From Nocardia sp. CC227C (lineage in GTDB: Bacteria; Actinomycetota; Actinomycetes; Mycobacteriales; Mycobacteriaceae), in NCBI RefSeq assembly GCF_030767025.1, contig NZ_JASITE010000024.1, positions 1 to 64,000 of the forward strand: a stretch of DNA of 64,000 nucleotides. Direction: 5' to 3'. Shown in pieces: positions 36,716-45,464 of this stretch. A program made the translations under genes and the position numbers. Positions within the stretch are counted from its first letter, which is position 1, and every line of letters begins with the position of its first letter. The notes under the pieces are model-generated. The model ran no database searches, had not been told where the DNA came from, and saw only the letters and a program-made list of their open reading frames with translations.

Positions 36716-36775
36716 GGAACGTCCGGATCTGCTTGCTCCAGGATGAGTTGGGCGTAGGGGAGGATGGCTGCTCTC
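36716..36775 (-). pseudogene. decayed internal piece of an acyl-CoA dehydrogenase copy (fragment B)
   Basis: On the minus strand this encodes AILPYAQLILEQA. Eleven residues in a row (LPYAQLILEQA) are identical to the intact dehydrogenase at 38116-40035, where they are encoded near 38375-38343. DNA is identical at 25 of the best 27 bases. Similarity ends on both sides. With fragment A it suggests that a second copy of this dehydrogenase was broken by insertion of the HNH region. Confidence 0.7.
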
Positions 36776-36797
36776 TGCGAACAGTCGATTACTGGTC

Positions 36798-36837
36798 ATG
36801 CGATTAGTAGACTAGATGCTATGCGATCGGTAGATTA
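36798..36837. repeat. two 17-bp direct repeats over the DUF4143 gene promoter
   Basis: ATGCGATTAGTAGACTA (36798-36814) and ATGCGATCGGTAGATTA (36821-36837) match at 14 of 17 positions, with starts 23 bp apart. The second contains the TAGATT box, which sits six bases before the ATG of the downstream gene. The repeats are AT-rich compared with the region and could bind a regulator at the promoter. Confidence 0.7.
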
Positions 36838-36842
36838 CGGCA

Positions 36843-38111
36843 ATGGCCGAGTACTGTCGACGCATCATCGATACGACGCTCGATGAGCTGCAACCGCAGC
36901 TTCGGGCGCTGGCGATCTTTGGTCCCAAGGGTGTCGGAAAGACCGCGACCGCCCTGCAGCGAGCTCGAACGGTTTTCGATCTGAGTGTGCCGGCACAGCG
37001 TGAACTGGTCGGGGCCGATGCCGCGATCCTGACCGACGCCCCCGGACCCGTGCTCATTGATGAGTGGCAGCGGTTTCCCGAGGTCTGGGACCAGGTACGC
37101 CACGCCGTTGATGCCGGATCGCCGGCAGGTCACTTCATCATCGCCGGTAGTTCCGCACCTCGTGGCGCAATCGTCCACTCCGGTGCCGGCCGAATCGTAC
37201 CTATGCGCATGCGACCGCTGAGCATCGCCGAACGTGGCATCGAAACACCGTCCGTCCGACTGGCCGCCTTGCTCGACGGACAGCGAGAGGTCACGGGTCA
37301 CACTTCGATTCGACTGCCCGACTACGTCGAAGAGATCACGACGTCCGGTTTTCCCGGGATCCGCGTGCTGCCCCCGCGCGTACGTCGTGCAGAACTCGAT
37401 GCCTATCTCACCAACGTCGTTCAACGAGAGTTCCCGGAGCAGGGATACCCGGTCCGGAAACCCGAAGTTCTGCGCGCCTGGCTCGCGGCGTATGCCGCCG
37501 CGACTTCGACCACCGCGGCATACTCGAAGGTCCTCGATGCCGCGACCGCCGGGCTGTCCAGCAAGCCGGCGAAGGAAACGACCATCGCATACCGAGACGC
37601 GTTGTCGTCGCTGTGGCTGCTCGATCCGATCCCCGCGTGGATTCCGAGCCGAAATCACCTGGACCGGCTGGGGCAGTCTCCCAAGCACCAGCTCGCCGAT
37701 CCCGCTCTAGCCGCCCGCCTGCTCGGCTTGGATTCGGCGGCACTGCTGCGCGCCGAGCAGGGCAGTACGAAACTCACGGAGGGCACCATTCTCGGCAGCC
37801 TCTTCGAGCACCTGACGGCGCTCAGCATCCACACCTACGCTGAGGCCGCAGAAGCGCGCCTCGGGCACTTGCGCACCCGAAACGGCGACCACGAGGTCGA
37901 TTTGGTGGTACAGCGTCCGGACGGGAGGATAGTCGCCTTCGAGATCAAGCTCTCCGATCGCGTTTCCGATGCCGACGTCAAACACTTGCATTGGCTCGGC
38001 GACCGCATCGGAAGCGATCTCATCGACTCGGCGGTCATCTACGCCGGAAAGTACGCTTACCGGCGCGGCGACGGCATCGCCGTCATCCCCCTGGCTCTGC
38101 TCGGGCCATGA
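36843..38111 (+). CDS. AAA ATPase with DUF4143/PD-(D/E)xK-like C-terminal domain
   Basis: A 422-residue P-loop ATPase of the AAA_14/DUF4143 group. Walker A is GPKGVGKT (27-34) and Walker B PVLIDEWQRFP. The C-terminus contains EVDLVVQRPDGRIVAFEIKLS, the D...ExK arrangement of a PD-(D/E)xK-like fold. These proteins are widespread and patchily distributed, with no settled function; nucleic-acid and toxin/antitoxin-like roles have been suggested. The ATG at 36843 has no ribosome binding site; TAGATT ends six bases before it, so the mRNA is probably leaderless. Its stop is four bases from the stop of the convergent dehydrogenase. GC content is lower than in neighbours, suggesting transfer. Confidence 0.85.
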   Translation: MAEYCRRIIDTTLDELQPQLRALAIFGPKGVGKTATALQRARTVFDLSVPAQRELVGADAAILTDAPGPVLIDEWQRFPEVWDQVRHAVDAGSPAGHFIIAGSSAPRGAIVHSGAGRIVPMRMRPLSIAERGIETPSVRLAALLDGQREVTGHTSIRLPDYVEEITTSGFPGIRVLPPRVRRAELDAYLTNVVQREFPEQGYPVRKPEVLRAWLAAYAAATSTTAAYSKVLDAATAGLSSKPAKETTIAYRDALSSLWLLDPIPAWIPSRNHLDRLGQSPKHQLADPALAARLLGLDSAALLRAEQGSTKLTEGTILGSLFEHLTALSIHTYAEAAEARLGHLRTRNGDHEVDLVVQRPDGRIVAFEIKLSDRVSDADVKHLHWLGDRIGSDLIDSAVIYAGKYAYRRGDGIAVIPLALLGP

Positions 38112-38115
38112 CTCC

Positions 38116-40035
38116 CTACGCGGTCATGGCGTAAGCGCCGGCCAGCTCACGAACCCGATCGAGCAGCTGCTCGAACCGTTCCGCGTCGGCCACCGGTCGA
38201 CGAACCAGATCCAGGGCCCGCACCTGCTGCGCCCTGGTCGCGGAGGGCTTTCCGTTCAGCGTGACGGCGTGCTTCGAGAAGTCGCGCACGAACAGGTCGA
38301 AGAGTTGGTCGAGGATTACTGGGTCGGTGCCTTCGATGGCGGCTTGTTCCAGGATGAGTTGGGCGTACGGGAGCATCGTGAACAGCTCGCCCAGGGCGAA
38401 GAGGAAGTCGACGTCCTGTTGTTGGGCGGGGGTGGGGGTGGCGGCGGCGAGGAGGGTTTGGAAGGCGCGGGCCTGGTCGAGGAAGACGGCTACGTTGGGG
38501 ATATGGGCGTGCTGCTCGAAGATCGGGCGCCAGTCGGCGAAGCGGATGCGGCCCAGGCCCTTGCTGGGGCCCTGGTGGAAGAGGAATTCGTCGTCGGCGG
38601 GGTCGCGGCGGGTGGGGACGGGAGGGTGTGCGGCGCGGGCGAATTCGGTCCGCAGCTTGGGCACCGCTTTGCTCGCCGGGGTGGCAACGCGGCGGCTGGC
38701 CCAGCTCAACGCTTCGGAGAGGGCGCGTACGGCTCCCTTCGGCGCGAGAGCCGTGCCGGGGAGGTAGCGCAGGGCGGCCAGGCCCGCGTCGGCGGGGTGG
38801 AACATGTAGGCGGGCATGAACTTCAGTGACAGGGCCAGGTTCACGTGCACCGTGCCCTCCAGGCGCGGCAGGCCGAACATGCCGATCATGGCCATCGGGA
38901 AGTACATGTCGTTCTCGAAGCCGCGGGCGGCGATCACATCGGCGATGTCCTCGTAGAGCCGCTGCCCCTGCCGGGTCACCGACATCTTCTCGATGGCGTT
39001 GAACAGCAGATAGCGGCGGTCGTCCGCGTGCGCCGAACGCATGTAGTCGATGGCGCGTTCGCTGTAGAGCTTCATGCCGATCAGGCGCGCGTAGTTGTCC
39101 GCCAGCAGCGCGCGCACCTGTGGGAACTCGGTCACCTTGTGCCCGAACAGGATTCGGTTCTCGGCGTGGGTGACGGCCTCGTACATGGCGTGCTCGCACG
39201 CGCCCACCGCGCCGAAGCCGAGATTGAACTTGCCGACGTTCACGGTGTTCATGGCGGCGTCGAACGCGTCGCGTCCGGTGTGCAGGATGTCCTCCTCGCG
39301 CACCGGATACCTGTCGAGATCGAAAGCGGCGACGTACATCTGGGAGTCCACCACGTTCTTGCGCAGCTTGTAGTTCTGGTGCCGGGAGTCGGCGGCGAAG
39401 AACAGGTAGCCCGAGTACTCCTCGTCGGTCATCTTCCGCAGGAAGTCGGCCGAGTCGATGATCGGCCTGTCGGCGCGGCGGCCGAACACCGAAACCATTG
39501 CCGCCGCATTGCCGTTGCCGATGTAGTACTTGCCGCCGGTGGCGGTGAAGCCGCCGCGCGCCTTCGGCTCGAGGATCATGTCGGTGGCGTAGATGTCCGC
39601 GCCGTGCGCCTGCTCGGAGAGGCCGAAGGCGAAGATCTCACCGGAGTCCAGAGCGGCCGCGGCCCGGGCCTTCGCGGCCTCGTTGCGGCTCTGCCAGATG
39701 GGTCCCAGGCCGAGAATGGTGACCTGCCAGACGTACCAGTACTGCATGCCGTAGAAGCCGAGGATCTTCGACAGCATGGCGATGCGGGCGGTGTCCCAGC
39801 GTTTGTTCGGATCGCCGTCGGCCTGCGCGGCGGGAGTCAGGAAAGTGGCGAACACCTTCTCGCTCTTCACGAAATCCAGGAAGTCGGAGTACCAGACGCG
39901 GTCGCGGCTGTCGGCGAGCAGCCGCGCCTTGCCCTTGCGCTCGAACCAGTCCACGGTGGCGCGCAGCAGGCGGCGGGTCTCCGCGTCGAACTCGGCGAAC
40001 TCGCAGGTCTTCGGGTTGAACAGGGTGTCGCTCAT
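38116..40035 (-). CDS. large acyl-CoA dehydrogenase/oxidase family protein
   Basis: A 639-residue flavoprotein of the acyl-CoA dehydrogenase superfamily, in the long form that resembles acyl-CoA oxidases. FAFGLSEQAHGADIYATDM is the flavin/substrate loop, followed by GGKYYIGNGNAAAMVSVFG. A helical C-terminal half ends RRPVADAERFEQLLDRVRELAGAYAMTA. It probably oxidises long or branched acyl-CoA; the precise substrate is unknown. It is divergent from a TetR gene, with paired palindromes between them, suggesting TetR control. Two decayed pieces of a homologous copy lie 1.3-4 kb away across the HNH and DUF4143 genes. Confidence 0.87.
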   Translation of the reverse strand: MSDTLFNPKTCEFAEFDAETRRLLRATVDWFERKGKARLLADSRDRVWYSDFLDFVKSEKVFATFLTPAAQADGDPNKRWDTARIAMLSKILGFYGMQYWYVWQVTILGLGPIWQSRNEAAKARAAAALDSGEIFAFGLSEQAHGADIYATDMILEPKARGGFTATGGKYYIGNGNAAAMVSVFGRRADRPIIDSADFLRKMTDEEYSGYLFFAADSRHQNYKLRKNVVDSQMYVAAFDLDRYPVREEDILHTGRDAFDAAMNTVNVGKFNLGFGAVGACEHAMYEAVTHAENRILFGHKVTEFPQVRALLADNYARLIGMKLYSERAIDYMRSAHADDRRYLLFNAIEKMSVTRQGQRLYEDIADVIAARGFENDMYFPMAMIGMFGLPRLEGTVHVNLALSLKFMPAYMFHPADAGLAALRYLPGTALAPKGAVRALSEALSWASRRVATPASKAVPKLRTEFARAAHPPVPTRRDPADDEFLFHQGPSKGLGRIRFADWRPIFEQHAHIPNVAVFLDQARAFQTLLAAATPTPAQQQDVDFLFALGELFTMLPYAQLILEQAAIEGTDPVILDQLFDLFVRDFSKHAVTLNGKPSATRAQQVRALDLVRRPVADAERFEQLLDRVRELAGAYAMTA

Positions 40036-40087
40036 GGTCGGCTCCTCCGCCCCCGGGCGGCGGCGCGCGGGACGATCCGGTCGATTT

Positions 40088-40120
40088 CATTCGTGAATGT
40101 AGCATTATCATTCGCCAATG
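40088..40120. promoter_or_regulatory. paired palindromes between the dehydrogenase and tetR genes
   Basis: CATTCGTGAATG (40088-40099) and CATTCGCCAATG (40109-40120) are two palindromic 12-mers with centres 21 bp apart, two helical turns. They lie in the divergent gap and are likely operators for the TetR-type protein. Confidence 0.6.
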
Positions 40121-40191
40121 CAGGAAACAATCGTGTGAAACCCTGTGACCAGCTGATCACCGCGACGCGGGCGCTGCTATCGTCGGTGCCC

Positions 40192-40818
40192 ATGGGTACC
40201 GAACCGGCTGTCCGGCCGCGCCAGCGCGCACAGCATCTCGGGCCCGAGCGCCGCCGCCCGCAAGTGCTGGACACCGCGCTGGAGATCGCGGTGGAGAGCG
40301 GCATCGCGGCCGTGACCATCGCCGCCGTGGCCGACCGCATGAAGGTCACCCGCCCGGTCGTCTACGCCTGCTACGCCGATCGCGTGGAACTCATCGAGGC
40401 GCTCATGCGCCGTGAGGAGGACTACCTGCTGCGCGGCATTCTCGATGTGCTGCCGCGCCGCCGGGTGGAGGCCGACGAGGCGGTGTTCGTGGAGGGCTTC
40501 CGCGCCCTGCTGCATGTGGTCGCCAACCGTCCGGAGAGCTGGCGACTCCTCTACGGCAACCCCGACCCGGCCGTCGCCGACTCCTTCGGCCGCGGCCGCC
40601 AACTCGCGGTGGAACGCTGCACCCGCCGCCTCCGGCCCACCCTGCGCGCCTGGGGCACCGCGGACGCCGACCGCAAACTTCCCGCGCTGGTGGAACTCTG
40701 GGTCTCCGCGGGCGAGGGCGCGGTCCGCACCCTGCTGTCCGGCGCGGGCGAGTGGACCCCCGACACCCTGGGCGAATTCGTCGGCGCGGCCGTGTACCGC
40801 GCACTGCGCCACGCCTGA
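40192..40818 (+). CDS. TetR-family transcriptional regulator
   Basis: A 208-residue repressor-type protein. The N-terminal helix-turn-helix reads VTIAAVADRMKVTRPVVYACYADRVELIEAL (about 40-70). A ligand-binding helical domain follows. The ATG at 40192 lies eight bases after a TATCGT box, so the mRNA is probably leaderless. It is divergent from the large acyl-CoA dehydrogenase gene; the palindromes in the shared gap suggest it controls that gene and itself. The ligand is probably an acyl-CoA or fatty acid, by context only. Confidence 0.87.
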   Translation: MGTEPAVRPRQRAQHLGPERRRPQVLDTALEIAVESGIAAVTIAAVADRMKVTRPVVYACYADRVELIEALMRREEDYLLRGILDVLPRRRVEADEAVFVEGFRALLHVVANRPESWRLLYGNPDPAVADSFGRGRQLAVERCTRRLRPTLRAWGTADADRKLPALVELWVSAGEGAVRTLLSGAGEWTPDTLGEFVGAAVYRALRHA

Positions 40819-40974
40819 CCAGTGACGCTCGTGCGCCGGGGCCGCGCAGCCGGGGAACAGATACCCGGAGAATTCGCCTGCCCTACACGCCCGAGTTGCC
40901 GGGACACTCCGGTTTTGTAGTGCGACAGCGCTACCGTCGACATGCGTCAACGGCACGTGACAAGGAGCTCCGCC

Positions 40975-41238
40975 ATGGGCATCATCGTCATGATCATCAT
41001 CGGTCTCATCGCGGGTGCCATTGCCCGCCTGCTCGTTCCGGGCAAGGAGGATATGGGCTGGATCGCCACCATCCTGCTCGGAATCGCGGGCGGGTACGTC
41101 GGCGGCACGCTCGGCAGCCTGGTGTTCGCACCGCACGAGTTCGACTTCCGGCCACCGGTGGAGCACTCCTTCATCGGCGCGATCATCGGCGCGGTCATCC
41201 TGCTGGTGGCCTACAAGTTCATTCGCGCCCGGGTCTGA
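40975..41238 (+). CDS. GlsB/YeaQ/YmgE family membrane protein (second copy)
   Basis: An 87-residue protein with three hydrophobic helices (IIVMIIIGLIAGAIARLLV, WIATILLGIAGGYVGGTLG, and a C-terminal AIIGAVILLVAYKFI). This is the usual transglycosylase-associated/GlsB form. AAGGAG lies seven bases before the ATG. It differs clearly from the copy at 17893-18165, so they are not a recent duplication. Its last 28 bases overlap the 3' end of the convergent gene of unknown function. Confidence 0.85.
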   Translation: MGIIVMIIIGLIAGAIARLLVPGKEDMGWIATILLGIAGGYVGGTLGSLVFAPHEFDFRPPVEHSFIGAIIGAVILLVAYKFIRARV

Positions 41239-42704
41239 TCGCGGCGCGTGCCGAGCGCGCCGAACAGGGCGGCCAGCGGCAGCACGGATTTCGGGTCGAA
41301 GGGCTGTCGCCAGAACCCGCCGTGATTGGCGTCGGCGTACAGCAGCGCTTCCGGGTGTTCGGTGGGCGGCACCGGATCGGCCAGGTCCACGGCGAGTTTC
41401 GCGGCCATCAGGTAGCGCGTGGTCCGGGCGTCGAAGACCTCGACCCCGAACCGCGACGCACCGGCGTACGCGTACCGGAACACCCGGTTGGCGGTGACCG
41501 AACGGGTCCACGAGGCCGGAGCCACACTGAGCGACACCGGATTTCCGTCCGCCGCCGCCACTAGTCCGCGCCACCGCTGGATGCGTTTGGCCAGCGCGTA
41601 ATTGGGTCCCTGCATGGGCAGCAGCAGGTCGGCCACGCCCCAGCGCGTCCCGTCGGCGGCCGCGTGTTCGGTGGAATAACCGCGCCGACAGAGCTCTCCA
41701 CCGCTGGCCAGCCGCAGTCCACCCTGCACGACGCGCATGATCCGCCCGCGCGCCGCCCAGCCGCGCCGTGCGTGGTCGACCACGCGGTCCGGCACCAGGT
41801 AGGCGTCGGTGGGCGTGCTCAGGTAGGCGACCCCGGTCCCGGGACGCAGCCACATCAGCTGCGCGGCTACGGCGTCGGCGGCGGCCGTGAGCGCGACGTG
41901 TCGCGCGCCGTGCGCGTACCCGTACATGCCGACCACCAGGTCCCGGTCGGCGGCGGCGGTGGCCAGCAGCCAGGCCGTGACCTCGGGCACGGCGGCGGTG
42001 ACATCCATGCCGGCGGCCCCCTCGCGATGCGGCACGGTGACCGCGCCCGCCCCGCGCCGGGCGATCTCCCCGATCCGGTCGGCGACCGCCGGTGTCGGCA
42101 CGTCGACGGCGAGCACCTGCGCGCCCCATTCGCACAGCGGTTCCAGGGGACCCAGCGCTGCGGCGGCCCCGAGCAGCGCGATCTGCCGACCGGGCACGCG
42201 CAGCACCGACGGGTCGACGATGGCGCGCTCCAGCGCGGTGACGAAGCCGTATTCCACGATGCCCCGCTCGTGCCAGCGGTGCAGTTGATCGCGCAGCGCC
42301 GCACCGGACAGGCGGGTGCCCCCGTAGGGCACGGAGAGGACGGTGCCGGGCTGCCGGTCGCCGTGGATGGTGACGGCCTTGTGGGTCACCGTATCCGGCC
42401 AGGTGCGATCCGCGATGGCGGTCTCCTCGGCGCCGATGCGATAGCGCAGCACCCGGCGGGCGGCGTCGAGTCCGGCCACGGCGGTGCGCAGGGTGTCGGC
42501 GGGCGCGTGCGCCCCCAAGGCGGTCGCCGCGACGAAGTGCTCGCGGTAGTCCGTATGCCAGGACGCGGCGTTCTCGATCCGTGCCGCACGCCCGGGATCG
42601 GCGTCGCGCACCGCCGCCGCGAGGATGGCCCGTCCGGCGGACGACGCCGACCGCACCCCGTCGACCAGCGGAAACACCACACCCTGCGAATCACCAGCTG
42701 ACAT
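41211..42704 (-). CDS. uncharacterised 497-residue protein divergent from hmgA
   Basis: I do not recognise the family. The protein is long, soluble and well coded. A central RQIALLGAAAALGPLEPLCEWGAQVLAVDVPTP looks like a Rossmann beta-alpha-beta unit binding a nucleotide; the segments before and after are helical. Other distinctive stretches are GWAARGRIMRVVQGG and YADANHGGFWRQPFDPKSVLPLA at the C-terminus. I chose the ATG at 42704 with AAGGTGG upstream; an upstream frame adds 61 residues that look non-coding. It is divergent from the tyrosine catabolic genes hmgA-fahA, so a role in aromatic metabolism is possible but unproven. Confidence 0.7.
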   Translation of the reverse strand: MSAGDSQGVVFPLVDGVRSASSAGRAILAAAVRDADPGRAARIENAASWHTDYREHFVAATALGAHAPADTLRTAVAGLDAARRVLRYRIGAEETAIADRTWPDTVTHKAVTIHGDRQPGTVLSVPYGGTRLSGAALRDQLHRWHERGIVEYGFVTALERAIVDPSVLRVPGRQIALLGAAAALGPLEPLCEWGAQVLAVDVPTPAVADRIGEIARRGAGAVTVPHREGAAGMDVTAAVPEVTAWLLATAAADRDLVVGMYGYAHGARHVALTAAADAVAAQLMWLRPGTGVAYLSTPTDAYLVPDRVVDHARRGWAARGRIMRVVQGGLRLASGGELCRRGYSTEHAAADGTRWGVADLLLPMQGPNYALAKRIQRWRGLVAAADGNPVSLSVAPASWTRSVTANRVFRYAYAGASRFGVEVFDARTTRYLMAAKLAVDLADPVPPTEHPEALLYADANHGGFWRQPFDPKSVLPLAALFGALGTRRDQTRARMNL

Positions 42705-42885
42705 AACCACCTTGCACTTTCTGTCGCGATTGTTCGATCCACCTCGTCGGAAACGCAATGAAAATCCACAGCAGATGCACAAATAGTGCGTATTGCTCAC
42801 GACAATCTGCCACGCGGGCCGTGAGCCCGTGGCTACGATATACGCCGAGGGGAGTCGGACAGGCGGTCTGACGGAAGGTCCGGTC

Positions 42886-44088
42886 ATGGCGTTTTATCGG
42901 CAGGTGGGAACGGTGCCGCCCAAACGGCACACCCAACACCGTGATGCCCACGGCAAGCTCTACTACGAGGAGTTGATGGGCGAGGAGGGCTTCTCCGGCG
43001 ATTCGTCGCTGCTCTACCACCGCGGCCTGCCACCGGCCATCGTGGACAGCGAGGTCTGGCTGGTGCCCGATCAGCGCACCTTCCCGAATCATCCACTGCA
43101 ACACCGGCATCTGCGGCTGCACGAGCTGTTCGGAGGCGACAAGCCGGACGGCACCGACGTGGTGACGGGGCGGCGGCTGCTGCTGGGCAACGCCGATGTG
43201 CGCATCTCGTACGTGGCGGCGGCGCGGCCGTCGCCGCTGTACCGCAATGCCGTCGGCGACGAGCTGGTGTACATCGAGTCCGGCGCTGGCCGGGTGGAGA
43301 CGGTCTTCGGCGCGCTGCCGGTGCGCCAGGGCCACCAGGTGCTGCTGCCGCGCGCCACCACGCACCGCTGGCTGCCGGAGGGTCCGGAACCGCTGCGGGC
43401 CTATGTGATCGAGGCGTCGGGCCATATCACCCCGCCCAAGCGCTACCTGTCGAAATACGGCCAGTTCCTGGAGCATTCGCCGTACTGCGAGCGGGATCTG
43501 CACGGCCCCGCCGAACCGCTGCTGGCGGACGGGGAGGACGTCGAGGTGCTGGTGAAGCACCGCCCGGCCGGTGAGATCGTCGGCACCCGACTGATTTACG
43601 CGACACACCCGTTCGATGTGGTGGGCTGGGACGGCTGCCTGTACCCGTTCACCTTCGATATCGCCGACTTCGAGCCGATCACCGGCCGCGTGCACCAACC
43701 GCCGCCCGCGCATCAGGCGTTCGAGGGCTCCAACTTCGTGGTGTGCAACTTCGTGCCGCGCAAGGTGGACTACCACCCGCTCTCGATTCCGGTGCCCTAC
43801 TACCACTCCAATGTGGACTCCGACGAGATCATGTTCTACTGCGGCGGCAATTACGAGGCGCGCCGGGGCTCGGGTATCGCGCAGGGCTCGGTGTCGGTGC
43901 ATCCGGGCGGCTACGCGCACGGTCCGCAGCCGGGGGCATACGAGCGCAGCATCGGCGCGGAGTTCTTCGACGAGCTGGCGGTCATGGTCGACACCTTCCG
44001 GCCGCTCGGACTCGGTGAGGGCGCGCTGGCCTGCGAGGATCCCGAATACGCGTGGACCTGGTCCGGCCGCGGGCCGGGAATTCGGTGA
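42886..44088 (+). CDS. hmgA: homogentisate 1,2-dioxygenase
   Basis: A 400-residue iron dioxygenase that opens homogentisate to maleylacetoacetate in tyrosine and phenylalanine breakdown. The C-terminal cupin holds the iron ligands, with HPGGYAHGPQPGAYE and the PYYHSNVDSDEIMFY block conserved. I chose the ATG at 42886, with GGAAGG upstream; a longer frame adds 31 residues without family match. It is followed by fumarylacetoacetase after 62 bases, with a small hairpin between. The isomerase step between them is not encoded in this window. Confidence 0.92.
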   Translation: MAFYRQVGTVPPKRHTQHRDAHGKLYYEELMGEEGFSGDSSLLYHRGLPPAIVDSEVWLVPDQRTFPNHPLQHRHLRLHELFGGDKPDGTDVVTGRRLLLGNADVRISYVAAARPSPLYRNAVGDELVYIESGAGRVETVFGALPVRQGHQVLLPRATTHRWLPEGPEPLRAYVIEASGHITPPKRYLSKYGQFLEHSPYCERDLHGPAEPLLADGEDVEVLVKHRPAGEIVGTRLIYATHPFDVVGWDGCLYPFTFDIADFEPITGRVHQPPPAHQAFEGSNFVVCNFVPRKVDYHPLSIPVPYYHSNVDSDEIMFYCGGNYEARRGSGIAQGSVSVHPGGYAHGPQPGAYERSIGAEFFDELAVMVDTFRPLGLGEGALACEDPEYAWTWSGRGPGIR

Positions 44089-44103
44089 ATGCGGGACATC
44101 CCC

Positions 44104-44123
44104 GCCCGCACGATGGTGCGGGC
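44104..44123 (+). terminator. small hairpin between hmgA and fahA
   Basis: GCCCGCAC-GATG-GTGCGGGC is an 8-bp perfect stem with a four-base loop in the gap between the two genes. It may attenuate or process the mRNA; it is too weak to call a full terminator. Confidence 0.45.
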
Positions 44124-44150
44124 CCGTCCCGCCTGCTCGGAGGAGATACG

Positions 44151-45332
44151 GTGAACAGTCGAGTGCGCATCGAGGTGCCGGCGGATTCCGGATTCGGGCC
44201 GGGGCATCTGCCCTACGGGGTGTTCCAACCCAGCGGTGGCGAACCGCGCGTGGGGGCGCGGTTGGGCGACTGCGTGGTGGATCTGGCGGTGGCACTGGAT
44301 GATCCGATGTTCGCCCGGCCCAGCCTCAATGCCTTCATGGCGCAGGGTCCGGCCATCTGGCGGGAGGTGCGCGAGCGGCTGCAGGCGGCGGCCGAGGGGG
44401 AATTCCCCGCCGCCGCCGTCCATTCCGTCTCGGCCGTGCGGCTGCTGTTGCCGGTGGAGGTCGGCGACTACGTCGACTTCTACGCCAGCATCGACCACGC
44501 CACCAACGCCGGTCGCATCTTCCGGCCGGATTCCGAACCGCTGCTGCCGAATTGGCGGCACCTGCCGGTGGGCTACCACGGTCGCGCGGGCACCGTGGTG
44601 GTCTCCGGAACCGAGGTGGTCCGCCCCTGCGGCCAGCGCCGCGGCGCTTCGGGCGCACCGGATTTCGGTCCGACGCAGCGGCTCGACATCGAGGCGGAAC
44701 TGGGCTTCGTGGTCGGCGCGGACTCCGAGCGCGGCACCGCCGTCGATACCGGCGCGTTCGCCGATCACGTCTTCGGGGTGGCGCTGGTCAACGACTGGTC
44801 CGCCCGTGACATCCAGGCGTGGGAGGCGCAGCCGCTGGGCCCCTTCCTCGGCAAGTCGTTCGCGACATCGCTGGCGGCCTGGGTGACCCCCTTGGACGCA
44901 CTGCGGGAGGCGCGGATCCCGCTGCCCGAGCAGGAGCCGCGACCGCTGCCCTACCTGCGCGACAGCGCGCCGTGGGGTCTCGACATCGAACTGCGGGTGG
45001 AGTGGAACGGGCAGCTCGTCGCCACTCCCCCGTACGCGCGCATGTACTGGTCTCCGGCGCAGATGCTCGCCCATATGACGGTCAACGGGGCCTCGGTGCG
45101 CACCGGCGACCTGTTCGCGTCGGGCACCGTTTCCGGACCGCAGCGCCACGAGCGCGGCTCGCTGCTGGAATTGAGCTGGGGCGGCACCGAACCCGTGGAT
45201 GTGGGCGGCGCGAAGCGGACGTATCTGGAGGACGGCGACGAGGTGGTGATCACGGCGTCGGCCCCGGCGGTGGACGGCGGACGGCTCACGCTCGGCGAGG
45301 TCCGGGGCTCGGTCCGGCCCGCACGCCCCTGA
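44151..45332 (+). CDS. fahA: fumarylacetoacetase
   Basis: A 393-residue hydrolase that splits fumarylacetoacetate to fumarate and acetoacetate, the last step of tyrosine breakdown. The N-terminal SH3-like part precedes the FAH domain. DYVDFYASIDHATNAG, LPVGYHGRAGTVVVSG, and the metal-binding LDIEAELGFVVG and VALVNDWSARDIQAWE are clear. I chose the GTG at 44151, with CGGAGGAG upstream. The frame extends further upstream into hmgA without support. It forms a two-gene operon with hmgA. Confidence 0.93.
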   Translation: MNSRVRIEVPADSGFGPGHLPYGVFQPSGGEPRVGARLGDCVVDLAVALDDPMFARPSLNAFMAQGPAIWREVRERLQAAAEGEFPAAAVHSVSAVRLLLPVEVGDYVDFYASIDHATNAGRIFRPDSEPLLPNWRHLPVGYHGRAGTVVVSGTEVVRPCGQRRGASGAPDFGPTQRLDIEAELGFVVGADSERGTAVDTGAFADHVFGVALVNDWSARDIQAWEAQPLGPFLGKSFATSLAAWVTPLDALREARIPLPEQEPRPLPYLRDSAPWGLDIELRVEWNGQLVATPPYARMYWSPAQMLAHMTVNGASVRTGDLFASGTVSGPQRHERGSLLELSWGGTEPVDVGGAKRTYLEDGDEVVITASAPAVDGGRLTLGEVRGSVRPARP

Positions 45333-45360
45333 CCTCCGGAAGCGCCGCGATCGCCATCCG

Positions 45361-45406
45361 ATAGCCGATCGGCATGCCCATGACCATGGTCACAGCCGAT
45401 CGCTAT
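45361..45406. promoter_or_regulatory. inverted repeat upstream of the MMPL gene
   Basis: ATAGCCGATCGGC (45361-45373) and GCCGATCGCTAT (45395-45406) are inverted copies with one bulged base, 21 bases apart. It may be an operator for the MMPL gene or the terminator of the hmgA-fahA operon. A TACCGT box at 45424-45429 could be the MMPL -10 element. Confidence 0.45.
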
Positions 45407-45464
45407 GGCGGGAGGTGGACGGCTACCGTGCCGAAGTTGGGAAACTCCGGAGGGCAGTGCGTCG

